In this document: piece after piece, positions 10,420 through 22,031 of the stretch | How the letters are laid out: the number at the start of each line of letters is the position of its first letter | Numbering within the stretch: position 1 is the first letter of the stretch | Assembly: GCA_033297205.1 (NCBI GenBank) | Contig: MU859094.1 | Location: forward strand, 173,965-237,964 | Direction: 5' to 3' | DNA from: Pseudoneurospora amorphoporcata | Lineage: Eukaryota > Ascomycota > Sordariomycetes > Sordariales > Sordariaceae | DNA length: 64,000 bases | Position numbers and translations under genes: made by a program | Notes under the pieces: generated by a model | Seen by the model: only the letters and a program-made list of their open reading frames with translations | Databases searched by the model: none | What the model was told of the DNA's origin: nothing

Positions 10420-12332
10420 TCAAAACCCACTCGGCACCTGATGTCCATAAATAATCGTTCCTCCCCTCTTCCTCTTAAACCCAAACCTCCCCGCATCAAT
10501 CCCCAAACTCACCACCAACAGCACCGCATTGAACCCAGCCATCATGTAAAACGGCGCCCCCGTGCTCCATACATCGAACCCATACCCGCCCGCCTTGGTG
10601 AGCAGCAAAATGGCCGCGCCTCCGCACCACGAGTACACGCCCGCGACGGACCCCTTCAGCCTCACTCTCGAGACGGTATCCTCCGGCAGGGCGCCTGGGT
10701 TTTCCAGCAGAGGAGCTGTCTCGTTCCGACTATCGGCTGGTTCAACAACAGTAGCGATCTCGCTCTCCCTGTCGACACGATGAGGGTGCGTGATGACGTT
10801 GACGACGTCCACTTTCAGCACGCCGCGGCCTAGCGAGCCTAGACTGCAGACGATGGCGCCGATCTGGCTGATGCCGATGAGCGCAGCGAGGAACAAGACG
10901 GCGGGTCCGCCGCCGCGGTTATCCTTGTCTTTGTACTCTGGGCTTTTGAGCCGAGGGAAAGCGATGTAGCCGGCGATGCCAAACGTGGTGGCCACGATGA
11001 TGGGATAGTTGAGTTTATTCTGCTTGGTGAACTTGCGGCTGGAGAGGTAGCCGAAGAGCGGGGCGCAGAGTAGGCCCATGAGCTGGGCGACGCCGGTGAG
11101 CATGGAGGAGAGGATGTAAGCCTGACGGCACTCCTTTTTCAGTTCCGGGGAAGGGTCGTTGGGCGAGCCTTGGCAGAAGCCGTTGCGGATGAAGAAGGCG
11201 TTGATGAAGAGGGGCATGAAGAGCGAGATGGCGACGGTGGAGGCACGGGCGACGAAGCCGCCTAGGTAGCCAAGGGCAATGTCGGAGTCAGTGAGCCCGA
11301 GACGGATCGAGTCCCGCAGGAGGTGCAGGTAGGGAGAGACTTGCTTGGAGGAGTAAGGGGCTGAGTGGTCGTCGGTTCGGTGCTGCTCGAGTCCAAGGAG
11401 GGTCCGGAAGCCTTTGCCTTCTTCACCCTTGATGCCGCGGAGACCGAAGAAGACGAAGATGGCGATGAGGAAGGAGATGATGCCGACGACGTAGTAGCTG
11501 TATTGGACCGCCTGCCCGAGAGTGACGCCCTTGATCTGTCCGAACCGTGCTGGTAGGGGGAGGAAGAGCGAGAGGGCGACGAGGGCACCGCAGCCTGTGA
11601 AGAGCCCTACGTAGCCAGCCAGAGCAGACGGCTTTCCGCGTCCTTCGGGTTTCCCTTGAGTGCCGTCGAACCTAAAGCCAGACTCGGAAGTGCTGTAGTC
11701 GCGGAATCGATCGGGTGTGATGGTGACCTCAGACACCACCGACGGTGTCATGCTATGTCTCGTGTTCAGGGGAGGGTTCTCGACAACATCTGTTTGGGCC
11801 TGGGTCTCGTCGGTCAAGGACGGGAGGATTGCCGTAACCATGGTCGCCCTTTGTCACAAATGATGATTAGCTAATTGGGGTAGAACATGGTGTTGAACAT
11901 GACTTACGCAGCAGTAGCTCCAACAGCAAAGAGAATCCTCGCCAGCAACAACTGCGGATACACATTTGTTGCCTGAACAAACACCAACAGCGAGAGTCCG
12001 ATAATGGCATAGCCAGTCACGGCAACATGTCTTACACCGACACGATCAGATACAAGACCCCAGATGGGGCAGGCGATCAGGGCGACGATTTCATCGACGA
12101 AGCCGAGAGTGCCGACGATGTCACCGACGCCATGCTTGACGCCGATCAGGTCGGTGATGACAAAGGAGACGCTGCTGTTGAGGAAGACGAGGAAGGATAT
12201 GCTGAAGAGGGAGATGCCCAAGAGGTAGGTCAGAGCTTGTAGAGGTGTCGTCGATGAGGAGAATGGGAGATGGCGGAGGAGGAAGGCACCGAAGTCGAAG
12301 GGCTGGCCGGATCGGCCGTCGGTTGGAGCCAT
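10420..12332 (-). CDS. Major facilitator superfamily transporter
   Basis: Two exons on the minus strand, 12332-11908 and 11848-10420, with a 59-nt intron, give 617 aa. The splice restores a typical transmembrane helix and loop: GATAA joins to ATMVTAILPSLTDE. The N-terminal half carries the MFS motif A-like loop GLVSDRVGVRH (residues about 105-115). Some twelve hydrophobic segments are visible, with a long hydrophilic loop about two thirds along (VITHPHRVDRESE). The general layout resembles uncharacterised fungal MFS proteins such as yeast YCR023C. The substrate cannot be read from sequence. I chose the start at 12332 because it follows a good leader; an in-frame ATG at 12440 would add 36 residues of non-hydrophobic sequence. 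It is transcribed divergently from FSF1. Confidence 0.88.
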
Positions 12333-13440
12333 GGTGTGGATTCGATATGACTTGTGTTGGTGTTTGTTTATCTGTATAAGTGATAGTGAAGCAAGTGCTG
12401 GGATTCCTAAGGTATCTGGGTGGAAGTGTTGTTGATCCAATTGGTTCGTCAGGTATCGTACGCTTGGGTAGTTGCCCTTTTCGAAAAAGCGAAGCTTACA
12501 AACCTAAGGCAATGATGGAGGCTCAAGCATAGGTAAGCATTTCAAACAAATTTGGTATCACGAGTGCCGTCTGCACCAAGCCTTGGGGAGCAACGAAGAG
12601 GAAGGGACGAGGAGAGTGGAAGGAAGCATCGCGGAAACTGTGATGGCGTACGCATCATCCAAGGAAGTACATCATCGACTGGGGTTGCAACCAATCAGGG
12701 GAGACCAACCCTATCGCTATCAGCATTAGGTGGCTCGTGCAAGCAATGGAACTGAACCCTTGAGTGTCCTGGGATTTGGACCGCGTCTGGCCGCCGCGAC
12801 ATCTGCCCGGCCCCGCATTCCGGTACAGGGCCCTCCGGTGTGTGTTCGTCTTCTTTTACATCAATTCCACTTTTGGTGAGCTTGGTCGGGACGACATATG
12901 AACGACATGAGCTGGCCTTCTTGCGATGTCGCTGCTGGAAACACCATGTCCAGGTTTTATCTGACTGTCTGTTGTATCATCCCACGACACTAGTTCCGCC
13001 CAGTCAGCCAATACACAAGTATGTACATAGTGTATGTATAATACATGCGGCACATCTGGGGTCCGTTCCGGGGTTCTGATCGCCCGAGGCCGGGATGCCT
13101 GGCTATCCCCGAGACCGGGATCCGCTTTATTTTTGCTGTGCTGGAGTCAGGTCGTGCGAAAGCCCAAGATGTCGAAATGAGAGGCAATAGTTGTGGTTCA
13201 AGCCGGAGGAGTCATACACCGCTTTGCTTTTATTTCCATTTCGGTCTTCTTTCTTTGCCATCTTCCTCTTTTCTTGTGGTCAAATTGTTGTTTGTTCGTC
13301 TCCGAGATCGTCGCCGTCGACCCGTCCGCTAAACAAAACACTTTGTGTGGCCCTCTTGTTGTCGCAAAGAGAGCGCACTATTTACATTAAACACTCCTCG
13401 AAAAACACCACCCCCGACCCGACCCAGAGCACAAACCATC
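12333..13440. promoter_or_regulatory. Divergent promoter region of MFS transporter and FSF1
   Basis: About 1.1 kb separates two head-to-head start codons. A CCAAT box (CCAATCA, 12691-12697) lies roughly midway, and the FSF1 side is pyrimidine-rich before a leader containing ACACTCCTCG. No protein-coding frame of quality is present. Promoter assignment is from position only. Confidence 0.45.
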
Positions 13441-14765
13441 ATGTCCGCCTCCCTGCCCGGTGCGCGCGCGCTTCCCGACTCGCAGTATGACTTGAGCACC
13501 TATTGGGGCCGCGTCAGGCATACCGCTGGCCTTACCGATCCGAGGTGAGCATAACTGCACCGAGAGAGACTGTGGATGGGAACAGGAGGAAGGAGGAGGG
13601 GATAAACAAGACCAAAACCTGCAGACATGTTTTGCTAACTTGCCCGCCATCTTCCCAGGACCCTTCTCGTTGGCAATGCCGGCCTCGAGCAAGCCAAGCA
13701 GCTGCTCGTCTCCTACAAGCAGGGACAGATCAAGTCCATGACTCCCGAGTTGTGGCATGCCAAGAACCTCGTCGATTCTACTCTCCATCCCGGTATGCAT
13801 CACCAACATGCCCGCCCTGGCCGCATGCCGTTTGCTCACCGTTGCGTCGACATACCTGCAACTCGAGTCAAAGGACGGGAAAGGACACATGGGCTTACAC
13901 AAACTGTGACACACAGACACCGGAGAAAAAGTCTTTCTGCCCTTCCGCATGTCCTGCTTCGTCCTTTCCAACTTGGTCGTAACAGCTGGCATGTTGACCC
14001 CCGGCCTTGGTGTACGTTCCTTATAATCTCCCCTACCCTCTTTCCCTTACTAACTACCTTATTTCCCACAACCAGAACCGCGGCACCATCGCCTGGCAAG
14101 TAGCCAACCAGTCGCTCAACGTGGCCATCAACTACGCCAACGCCAACAAGTCTTCCCCCCTGAGCTGGTCCAAGATTGCCGAGTCCTACTTCCTCGCAGT
14201 CGGCGCCTCCTGCGGCGTGGCCGTCGGTCTCAACAGCGTTGTCCCGCGCCTGAAGTCTTTGACGCCCTCGGCCCGGCTGATCCTCAGTCGTCTGGTCCCC
14301 TTCGCCGCCGTCGCCTCGGCCGGTGCCCTCAACGTCTTCCTGATGCGCGGCGAGGAGATGCGCAAGGGCATCGACGTGTACCCGGTCCTGTCGGCCGCCG
14401 ACAAGGCCAAGCTCGTTGCTGAGGGCAAGGGCGAGGGCGATGTCGAGAGCTTGGGCAAGAGCAAGAAGGCAGCGACGATCGCCGTGGCGCAGACCGCCGT
14501 CAGCAGAGTGTTGAACAGCAGTCCTATCATGGTCATCCCCCCTCTTATCCTGGTTAGGCTCCAGGCTACCCAGTGGTTGAAGAGGAACCCCAGGTACACG
14601 ACCCCCATCAACTTGGGTCTGATCTTGGTGACCAGCTATGCCGTGCTGCCGTTGGCGCTGGCGGCGTTCCCCCAGATGCAGAAGATCGAGGCCGATAAGT
14701 TGGAGGGAGAGTTCAAGGGTCGTGGTGGTCAGGATGGCTTGGTTGTTTTCAACCGTGGTATCTAA
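13441..14765 (+). CDS. fsf1: Sideroflexin, mitochondrial inner-membrane amino-acid carrier
   Basis: Four exons, 13441-13544, 13659-13792, 13917-14011 and 14076-14765, join in frame to 340 aa, close to the usual sideroflexin length. Family hallmarks are visible: LSTYWGRVRHTAGLTDPR near the N-terminus, HPDTGEKVFLPFRMSCFV across the exon 2/3 junction, AGMLTPGLGNRGTIAWQ and NQSLNVAINYANANKS. Several hydrophobic helices follow, including one with NVFLMRGEEMRKGIDVYP, which is characteristic of the family. Sideroflexins import serine and related amino acids into mitochondria for one-carbon metabolism; yeast Fsf1 is the fungal member. The third intron has a clear TACTAAC-like branch site just upstream of its acceptor. 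The exon 3 donor is GTACGT at 14012; the GT two bases earlier would break the frame. Confidence 0.95.
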
Positions 14766-15767
14766 AAAGAGGTGGCAAAAATGGAGCGGGTTCTGTTGAG
14801 ATGGGTCAGGTTAGGTCCTTCTGTCTTGAGGATGAAGGACCGAGGAGGATTGTACATACAATGGGCGGCATAGCCTTGGAGTTTTTCTTGTTCATACGGC
14901 GGCGGCGGCGGCGATGGCGGCGAAAGACGGTGGCGATATCCCTGAAAAACCATGTTAATTTGGTCGGTTCTTCTTTTGCTCTTTTGTTTCGGCCCTTCTC
15001 GTCCTTTTGGTTGCGCTGGCTTCCCTCTTTGCATTGCTGCTCTTGTCTCCCGATTCCGTTCTCCGACCTCCTTTGCTTTATGGCATAGCAGTGGCGTTTG
15101 GTCATCATAAGCTGAGTACTACAGCCCCTTCCCGTCTTCCGTGCCCCGAGGCATTGGACCCCTCGATTACGCAGGTTGTTGACATATTCCTCAGATGTTT
15201 TCCTTTCAGTTCTTTTGGGGTCTGCTCCTTAGGTAGGCATGTCCCGCTCCCGTGCTGTCTCAGGTCGATAATGCTCGATAGTGCTCGTGCAGCTTCGTCG
15301 GAGGCTCGGTTTAGGGCCAACCTTACCCCCCATCCTGCACATCTACAAATTGATCGTCCGTCGGAAACCGAAAGTTACTTTGTCTTCAAAGCCTCCTCTC
15401 GAAGAAACTTCTCGAGTCGCCCCCTTATCATTCCGACTTGCTCTCCCGCCAGCAACGGCCATGGTCTCCTCCGGTCACCCACAATTTTTCACCGGGCCTT
15501 GGCTTACCTTGCCTCGGCCTTGGTCCTCGCGGTTCGTTGTGTCACGTCACTGGATGTCGCCCTTCTCTACACAAAGTTGTGTTTCGTGGCACTGCTTGGC
15601 TCCGGCATTGCTTTCATTGCGCTTCACTCAACATTCTCGCCTCTTTGCTTCGTTTCCCTGCAACAGCATGCTGGGAAAACTGGGATTGTTTAACGCGTTT
15701 CGCTTTTGTGTTTGGTCGGCGTTGGTTTTGTCATCGATAAGGTATCCCAGTTGGTGCTGTGCAAGTA

Positions 15768-16060
15768 AATGGCAAGTGCCCCTGAGCTGTTGCAGGTTAG
15801 GTAGGCCAAGGTGGCCTTCTAAAAGTCCTTCTTTGCAAAATCTTGCAACGTCCATGGTGATTGGCGAGTTTCGTGGTTTGTCAACTGTCGAGGGAAGGGC
15901 CTGTAGTTGATGAGGCCCTGGAGTTGACCTGGAGCTAGGCAACCATCTGCAAGTGCCACTAAGCAGCAGCATCATGGTTTGTCGACCATTTTCGAAAAAA
16001 TCCATCTTTACAACTGCCATGGGCGTTGAGTTGCGTGATTTGTCCACGCTCATGGGTGGC
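15768..16060. repeat. Diverged tandem duplication of about 165-175 bp
   Basis: Two segments, roughly 15768-15900 and 15945-16060, align imperfectly. Shared landmarks are GCAAGTGCC near each start, then TCTTGCAACGTCCATGG versus TCTTTACAACTGCCATGG, then CGTGGTTTGTCAAC versus CGTGATTTGTCCAC. On the minus strand both copies translate in one frame to related phrases (VDKSRNS and VDKPRNS, and two GTC-containing segments). I cannot tell whether this was ever coding. Confidence 0.45.
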
Positions 16061-19000
16061 CATTGGTGTCCTGGACTTGGACTTGGTATACAACTGGACT
16101 TGACCTGACCCTGGATCTTGACTTCTTGTATCTCGACTTGGCCTGGACCGTCTTTCCCTGATCGATTTGGTCTTCTTCCGTGTCATAGGAAATAAGGCCG
16201 AAAGCTAAAAATCATGGAAGCTGGTTTTATGCCTCGCTGATACTAATCAATCTGGTCAGTATTTCCTGTCACCTCGTTGCATGGTTGGTGGGCTTGCGAT
16301 AGCCTGTCTGAGGCCCCCCGTCGACGCGGCTTCCATCTTGGAGCCTGCACGGGATATACTTCAGGTAAAACATTTGCTTGATGTCGTCAACAGGAACTTT
16401 AGTGATCGGGCAAAATAGAAGAGGAAATTATCGGACTTTCTGGTTCTTTATGCAGATTGCTTAGCGGCAAACCAAAAGTCTAACCTCCTCCCCAAGAGGT
16501 TGGGATCGAACGGCTGACGTGTGAGAGACGATGAGAAGCAGTAGAAGCCAATCAAGGAGAGCCGCAGGTCATATTTTGATTGCATAGTAGACGTCAATGG
16601 GTGACTTAGAGGACAGTGAATGAAACGACAAGGTTGCTGGCGACACAGTTTCAAGAAAGGAGGTTACCCTGAGAAATTGGTCCGGAACTTAGGCACCACA
16701 AGTGTGTGCACGATGTTCGGGAAGTCGAAGAAATATTCCCATTATGTCTTCTCCTCTTTCTTTTTTACAGAAGAAACAAAAAGAAGTCACGAAGTGTGAT
16801 TTCACAAATCAGCATCTGTCAGAGCTGAACATCTGGATTTTTGATCTAGTCCTTGATATTCCATCCCATCTATCGTTCCACTTAGAAAGAAAGATTCACT
16901 TACCATTCATCACTTATATCAAGCTTCTTTCGGTTCTTCGTGTTCAATATCTTATCATCTTTGTCCGAAACTTTTGGAGCACCAGCCTATAATGCTACGT
17001 AGAGGTACTGTGACTTCTTGCCTCCTGGCAATAATCTTTTTGTACGAACCAGAGAATTGTGTGATGCCAACTACAATGAAGGCAGTTTGACTTCATCAAT
17101 GGCAGTTGGATATATAGCTAGCGTTTCCAAGAAACCTTTTTTTCTCCCCTTCATGTTCATGACACCACTTCTAACTTGCACCACGAAGATATCCACCTAG
17201 CTTGGCCTGCGTACAGCACCAGTTACAGTACCTACCTTTGGTAAACTTAACGTGATCGTACGCTTCCTTGAACGTGAGCTCGCCAAAGTTGGCCAAGTTG
17301 GAGTTGAGACAGAATCCTGTCGCGACGCATATAAATGGAAGTGGCCTTGAGCAATCTTCAAACACCCAGCCGCAGGGATGGTTATAGGTCTATGATAGTA
17401 GAGTTATCCCAAGATATTGTGAAAACGTCAAAGTCGCAAAGAACTGGACCTGCTTTATTTTGGTTTCTGATTCTGTCTACTAGGTACGTACGGTATAGTT
17501 GGAAGGCTAGAAGGGATAGGAAGGCTGAGACTCTTATGATTGTCATTGGGCCTGTCAACACCGCGGCGGAGACTTGTGAACTCCGCAGACAGCTCTGTGC
17601 AGATAAACGCAGGGTCAAAAAGGACTACTAGTTTACATTTGCCGGTCGTCAATGAGATGGGCATCATGTATATCATGGTTTCGAACACCTATAACCCTGC
17701 AGGCTGGTTTGCGGATTTTTCGTAATTTCGCCATGAGGCTCTTCGGTAACTTGCGGACGTCCGATTTTGCCTCGGTCAGGCGTCTGTCTGTCCGCCTTGC
17801 AGCTGGCAAGAGGAGTAGGCAGTTCGCATGGCAGAAAGAGGGCCACCGCGTGCTGATAGCGGAACGGAAAGGAAGGCTTGAAGTGATGGGAGAATACCGG
17901 TATCAAGAGAGGGACAGGTGCCAGGCGAAAGGCAGAATAACGATACCTCTACCTACCGGAGATGAGACATGTGCCCTAATTAAGCGCGGTGCATAAAACA
18001 AGTGTGAAGGATTCTTGCCACTCCCGCGGGGCACACGTCTATCTATCTGCATTCGAAAGCGTGAGCAGTATGGAGGCTCATAGGTGTACCTTCTGCGTTG
18101 TACATGATGTTTCCTCTTGCAGAGCCACGGATCGGTATTCGAGTCGGGTTGAGTCGGCTTGACGAGCAGCTGTTGAAAAGGATGAGAAGCAGAACCAAAG
18201 ATCGAAGAGCTTGGTCGACATTGATGCTTTGCATCACTCGTCGTTTGGCAAGTGTCCAAAACCTCGGGTCGTGATCTTTTTGGCAGAAGTGCAGTAATAG
18301 AAAGCACTTTTAACCCTAACCCAAATAAAGCCTTGCTGCCGCTCAAAAAAAGGGCTTTTCGTTGCTGTACTACTGCCAGACCTAACGAACGCGCCGTTAT
18401 GAATCGCACTCGCGAACAAACCGTTCGAGGAACTAAATCTTAACCAGGCCATGCTATACGACCGATACAATATCATAAAATTGTTTTGATGGCTAGTTTC
18501 TCAACAAGCAGATCGATATTGTGCTAAAACTCCGAAACGTCAACCCGAAGTGTTAGTGCATAGTACGATTAGAGGGGCTGATAGCGGCCGATCTCTAACG
18601 TCATTCTGCCAGTTCCCATGTTCGATTTCACACCATTGGAGAGCACCGCAGTTGCCAAGAAATGAGTAATGGTCGGTTCGGACTCATATTTGACGTTCAA
18701 AATACCTAAATACGAGCTTGCATCAACTATTCTAGTCGGAAAGGTCGATTTCCAGCTGAGTGAAAGTGCTGAGTTTTGCATGTATTTGGGATGGGAACTG
18801 AGCTCATATGAGCAAAAGAATCGTGAACTTTTTACAGCGACTGGACACGATGGAAAGATTGCCTACCCGTACATATCGGTACATATTTTTTTGTAAAAAA
18901 CAATCTTGGTACGCAGGCCGGAGCCAGAAAGCGGCTCGTGCCATCTGTCATACATCCTGTGACGCAGTTCCAATTTCTAGACGTGAACAGTTAAGTTATA

Positions 19001-19627
19001 TCCTTTGATATCGGCGGTTTGCCCGCGTTTAAAGTCATGGTGTGTTGATATGCATCTTCAAAGCAGACTACCAAAAGTACGATACGCCTCTTCCCGAATC
19101 GCAGCAGGGATTGGATTGCAGCACGCAGGAACCGAGCCGGAAAACTCCTTCAAACCCTGGCCTGGACACTTCCTCATCGTGCCTCATGTAACGTATAATA
19201 TCGACAAACCCGGCGATACTTGGCTGGGCTGTTGTTCATCCATGAATCAACTCCTAGTGTTGGCTACACTTATACCAGACAGGAAGCATCACCAGCAAAT
19301 ATTAGGATAAAACCGACCATATGGCCCTTCAGGAAACGGGTTATCTCGGCAATCATCGCTGTGCATATTGCATACTGCAGGAGATGAAGTATTGACGACC
19401 CCGCACATTGCATTCTGTATATTGTATATGCAACGGACATTCATGGACAGAATTCACAATCACGACCCCTCTCGTGAATCAGCGTCTGTCTGTCTTCTCG
19501 TTGTCAACTTCCATTTCCATCTTGAAAGTGGTGATATCTCATCAATTCCCCCGCCGTCACCAGATGCAATACTACCACCACCATTATCACAACGCATCTC
19601 GCCCTCGCTTGTCTCCCCGTTGCAAAT

Positions 19628-19648
19628 GGTGGTGGTGGTGGTGGTGGT
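19628..19648. repeat. GGT trinucleotide microsatellite
   Basis: Seven GGT units. A run of valines or histidines in frames across it is only a translation of the repeat. Confidence 0.85.
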
Positions 19649-21358
19649 GATGGCCTGGCCCGCCTGTCAGAAACCACCATGTTCAGGCCAGATGCACGCA
19701 CTTTGCCATTTCGTTGTTTCCCGACCAACCACGACGCCTACAGATACCCGGCACGGCATGGCGACAGACCGTTACCATTCACGGGCCAGGCTCCCAGGGT
19801 ATAATTGGCTGAGGAAGACACCAACGAATTCGATAAAAAAGCGTGGATGGCGGAGATGCTGACTACTTGTGGACTTCGAGCGGCCGAGCCTGGCACTTCT
19901 GGTCAAGGTTGTGCATATCGTGATCTCCAGACTTGCGAAATGTTGTACAGGACTCGTGGTGGACACATGGGGTTTAGTAAAAGTGATGATTGTGAATGTC
20001 CCCAAGTGCGGGGGCAGGGGTCGGCCACAACCAGATTCCTCCATAGCAAAATGCGCCACCTGAATGGAAACCCGGGACCCTGGGCAAGCGCCGCCGTTCA
20101 CAACTTCTGGATGCGGGAGGATTTATCCGAAAGTGGTGAGTGGTGTGTGTGGAAATGAACACCGTCGACACTTCCCCATCTTGGTCCTCAATAGTACTCC
20201 GCTTGGGCCGCAAACACAAGGCTTGTCGATATGTCAAGCCGGCGAAGACATTGCCCTTTCAAATTTGTTGTGTTTGACAACCTAACCTTCCATTGAATTG
20301 GCAGGTGATCGGTGATTTTTGACGACGATGATGTCAGGGAGGCAATGACAGGAACCAACACTGTTGCGGAGGTGCAAGCCCTGAAGGACTGGTGGGCGGT
20401 TTCGGTATCATTGTGCGTTTGGGATTCGTTCTAGGTAAGTGAGTGGCAGTGGGCCTGCTTTTATATTTCCAGGCTGACACCGTTCGGTCCGGTTACACGC
20501 CAACAAGGGCAATGATGTCTCGTCCATTCCGGGCCCGGAACTCCACCGGGGGAGCCCTGTTTGTTGGCGTCGTTGGCAAGGACCCTGGGGATCTTGGAGT
20601 CGTTATATTGCCCGCTGAATTTCGTGATGGTGCATGCAACTAAAACGCCCAAAGATCCAACAGACAACAAATTGAACAAATAGGTAAAAGGGCTCTGCCG
20701 TCCCGTCCTCGATATATAATTGGACGTTTCAAGGGCGACGGCCAAGACATGATTCCATTCGACTGAAACTTGCTGATTAGCTATCACGAATAAGTCTTGT
20801 GCACACAAGGAGAACGAGAAAGCAGTTTGAAAACTTTCGGAAATCACGCTCATGAGGGAGAAAAGCACAGTTTTATACAACCAACATAGTGGCGACTCAA
20901 ACCAAGGAAAGCCAAAAAGTAAGTATCCTGCCGCAGACCGCATGCACTTGTTTTATGCCTTGTATCATGCATTGCACATATCATGCTGAAGTCGAATATA
21001 CCACCTGCCACTTGACTTGAACGTGTTCGAAGCCATGTCCTTCGACACAGGCAAACGGGCATGACAAGGAGGGGGCGATGTGAAAGAGGCTTCTACTTCT
21101 AGCATAGCATCGACGCGCAACACAGACCTTCAACGATGCAGTTCAAGATCTGGTTTCGATTTGCATGAGTACACTTGAAGAAACTGTATATATAGAACCA
21201 GAGTGCCCGTGCAGAAAGCAACACAATCCAGACCATTTTCATCAGCTTCATTCGCAACTTGGATGGAAGTCAAAGTGTCAGAAACCACAACACCTCTACC
21301 TATCATCCGACCAACCTGAATCCCTATGGAGCTCTCAAGAACCAGCTGCTAGCCTACT

Positions 21359-22031
21359 ATGGAAGTCTTTCTAGCTTCCATCGTGATTCCGAGTCTTGAT
21401 TTAATCCCACGTCTCGAATCACTTCCATTGGAACTTTCCCTCATCGGGTTCTCTATGATCTGCTTGCTATCCTTCTTCTGTCTGGTATGTTGATCCGAAG
21501 TCTCCATCCCCCACTTGGCAGCGCACTAACAAAAACGGACCGTGATATCAGACGGCAGAGAACAAAAGCAAGAAGGTCGGACTCCTTGAGTTCGGCCAAG
21601 TCTACTTCCGAAAGGAAACAACCAAACTACTACATCGAACGTGGCAACTATGCCAGCAGGAACGGACAGTTCCAACGAAGAAAGTTCTAGCAAGGACGAA
21701 CCAGATCCGATACATGCACGGGCGGCAGGATATAGGGACTCTGCCTAACAAAATCCCAGAGAGGAAGAGCGCAAGACCCAGAAAGGGCAGATCAAGCACA
21801 GGGACGGGACGACATTCCTCCAGTCCCATTATCGGAAGGTTTTACGAGGCGTGGAAGAGAGGAGAGAAAGAGATTAAAATTGATCAACTGGACGAGAACC
21901 TAGGCGATACCACGGTCCTAGGTAAGAGCGAACGCACCTACATACCTAGAGTAGGTACACTCCAGTTCGTTTTACGAGTGCGGACTACGCTAGGTGAGTA
22001 CCATTCCCCAATTCCCCCACCAGGGCTGTGA
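21359..22031 (+). CDS. Candidate two-exon gene, small predicted membrane protein
   Basis: I do not recognise this gene. Exon 1 (21359-21484) begins with an ATG that has A at -3 and an in-frame TAG at 21350. It encodes 42 residues ending in a hydrophobic segment (LSLIGFSMICLLSFFCL). A textbook intron follows (21485-21551, 67 nt): GTATGT donor, CACTAAC branch site about 25 nt before a CAG acceptor. Exon 2 (21552-22031) continues in phase for 159 codons to TGA. It begins TAENKSKKVGLLEFGQVYF with C/G-ending codons typical of the real genes here, then turns basic (PERKSARPRKGRS) and contains SPIIGRFYEAWKRGEK. The predicted product is about 201 aa with one possible membrane anchor near residues 26-42. 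The last 20 codons are weaker. A chance open frame is possible, but the match of splice signals and phase is better than elsewhere in this gene-poor stretch. Confidence 0.38.

Larger units (their letters stand above)
14766..21358. other. Long gene-poor region
   Basis: About 6.6 kb without a gene I can support strongly. Frames worth noting are an open frame with ATG at 15271 ending at 15693 (140 aa, hydrophobic, overlapped by an equally open second frame), an ATG frame at 17652-17996 (114 aa, basic), a possible spliced frame at 19847-20277, and a minus-strand ATG frame at 20943-20461 (160 aa, one hydrophobic segment). None has homology I recognise and each is within chance expectation. There is no transposase, reverse transcriptase or obvious RIP signature. 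A diverged tandem duplication lies at about 15.77-16.06 kb. Confidence 0.5.

Noticed and set aside
15007..15910. Two long overlapping plus-strand frames (228 and 209 codons)
   Set aside because: The two frames are equally open over the same bases, neither shows the codon bias of neighbouring genes, and no homologue is recognised. Probably FSF1 3' flank or non-coding sequence.
16448..16530. tRNA-like B box (GTTCGATCCC on the minus strand)
   Set aside because: The flanking sequence cannot form a T stem or an acceptor stem, and no matching anticodon arm is visible.
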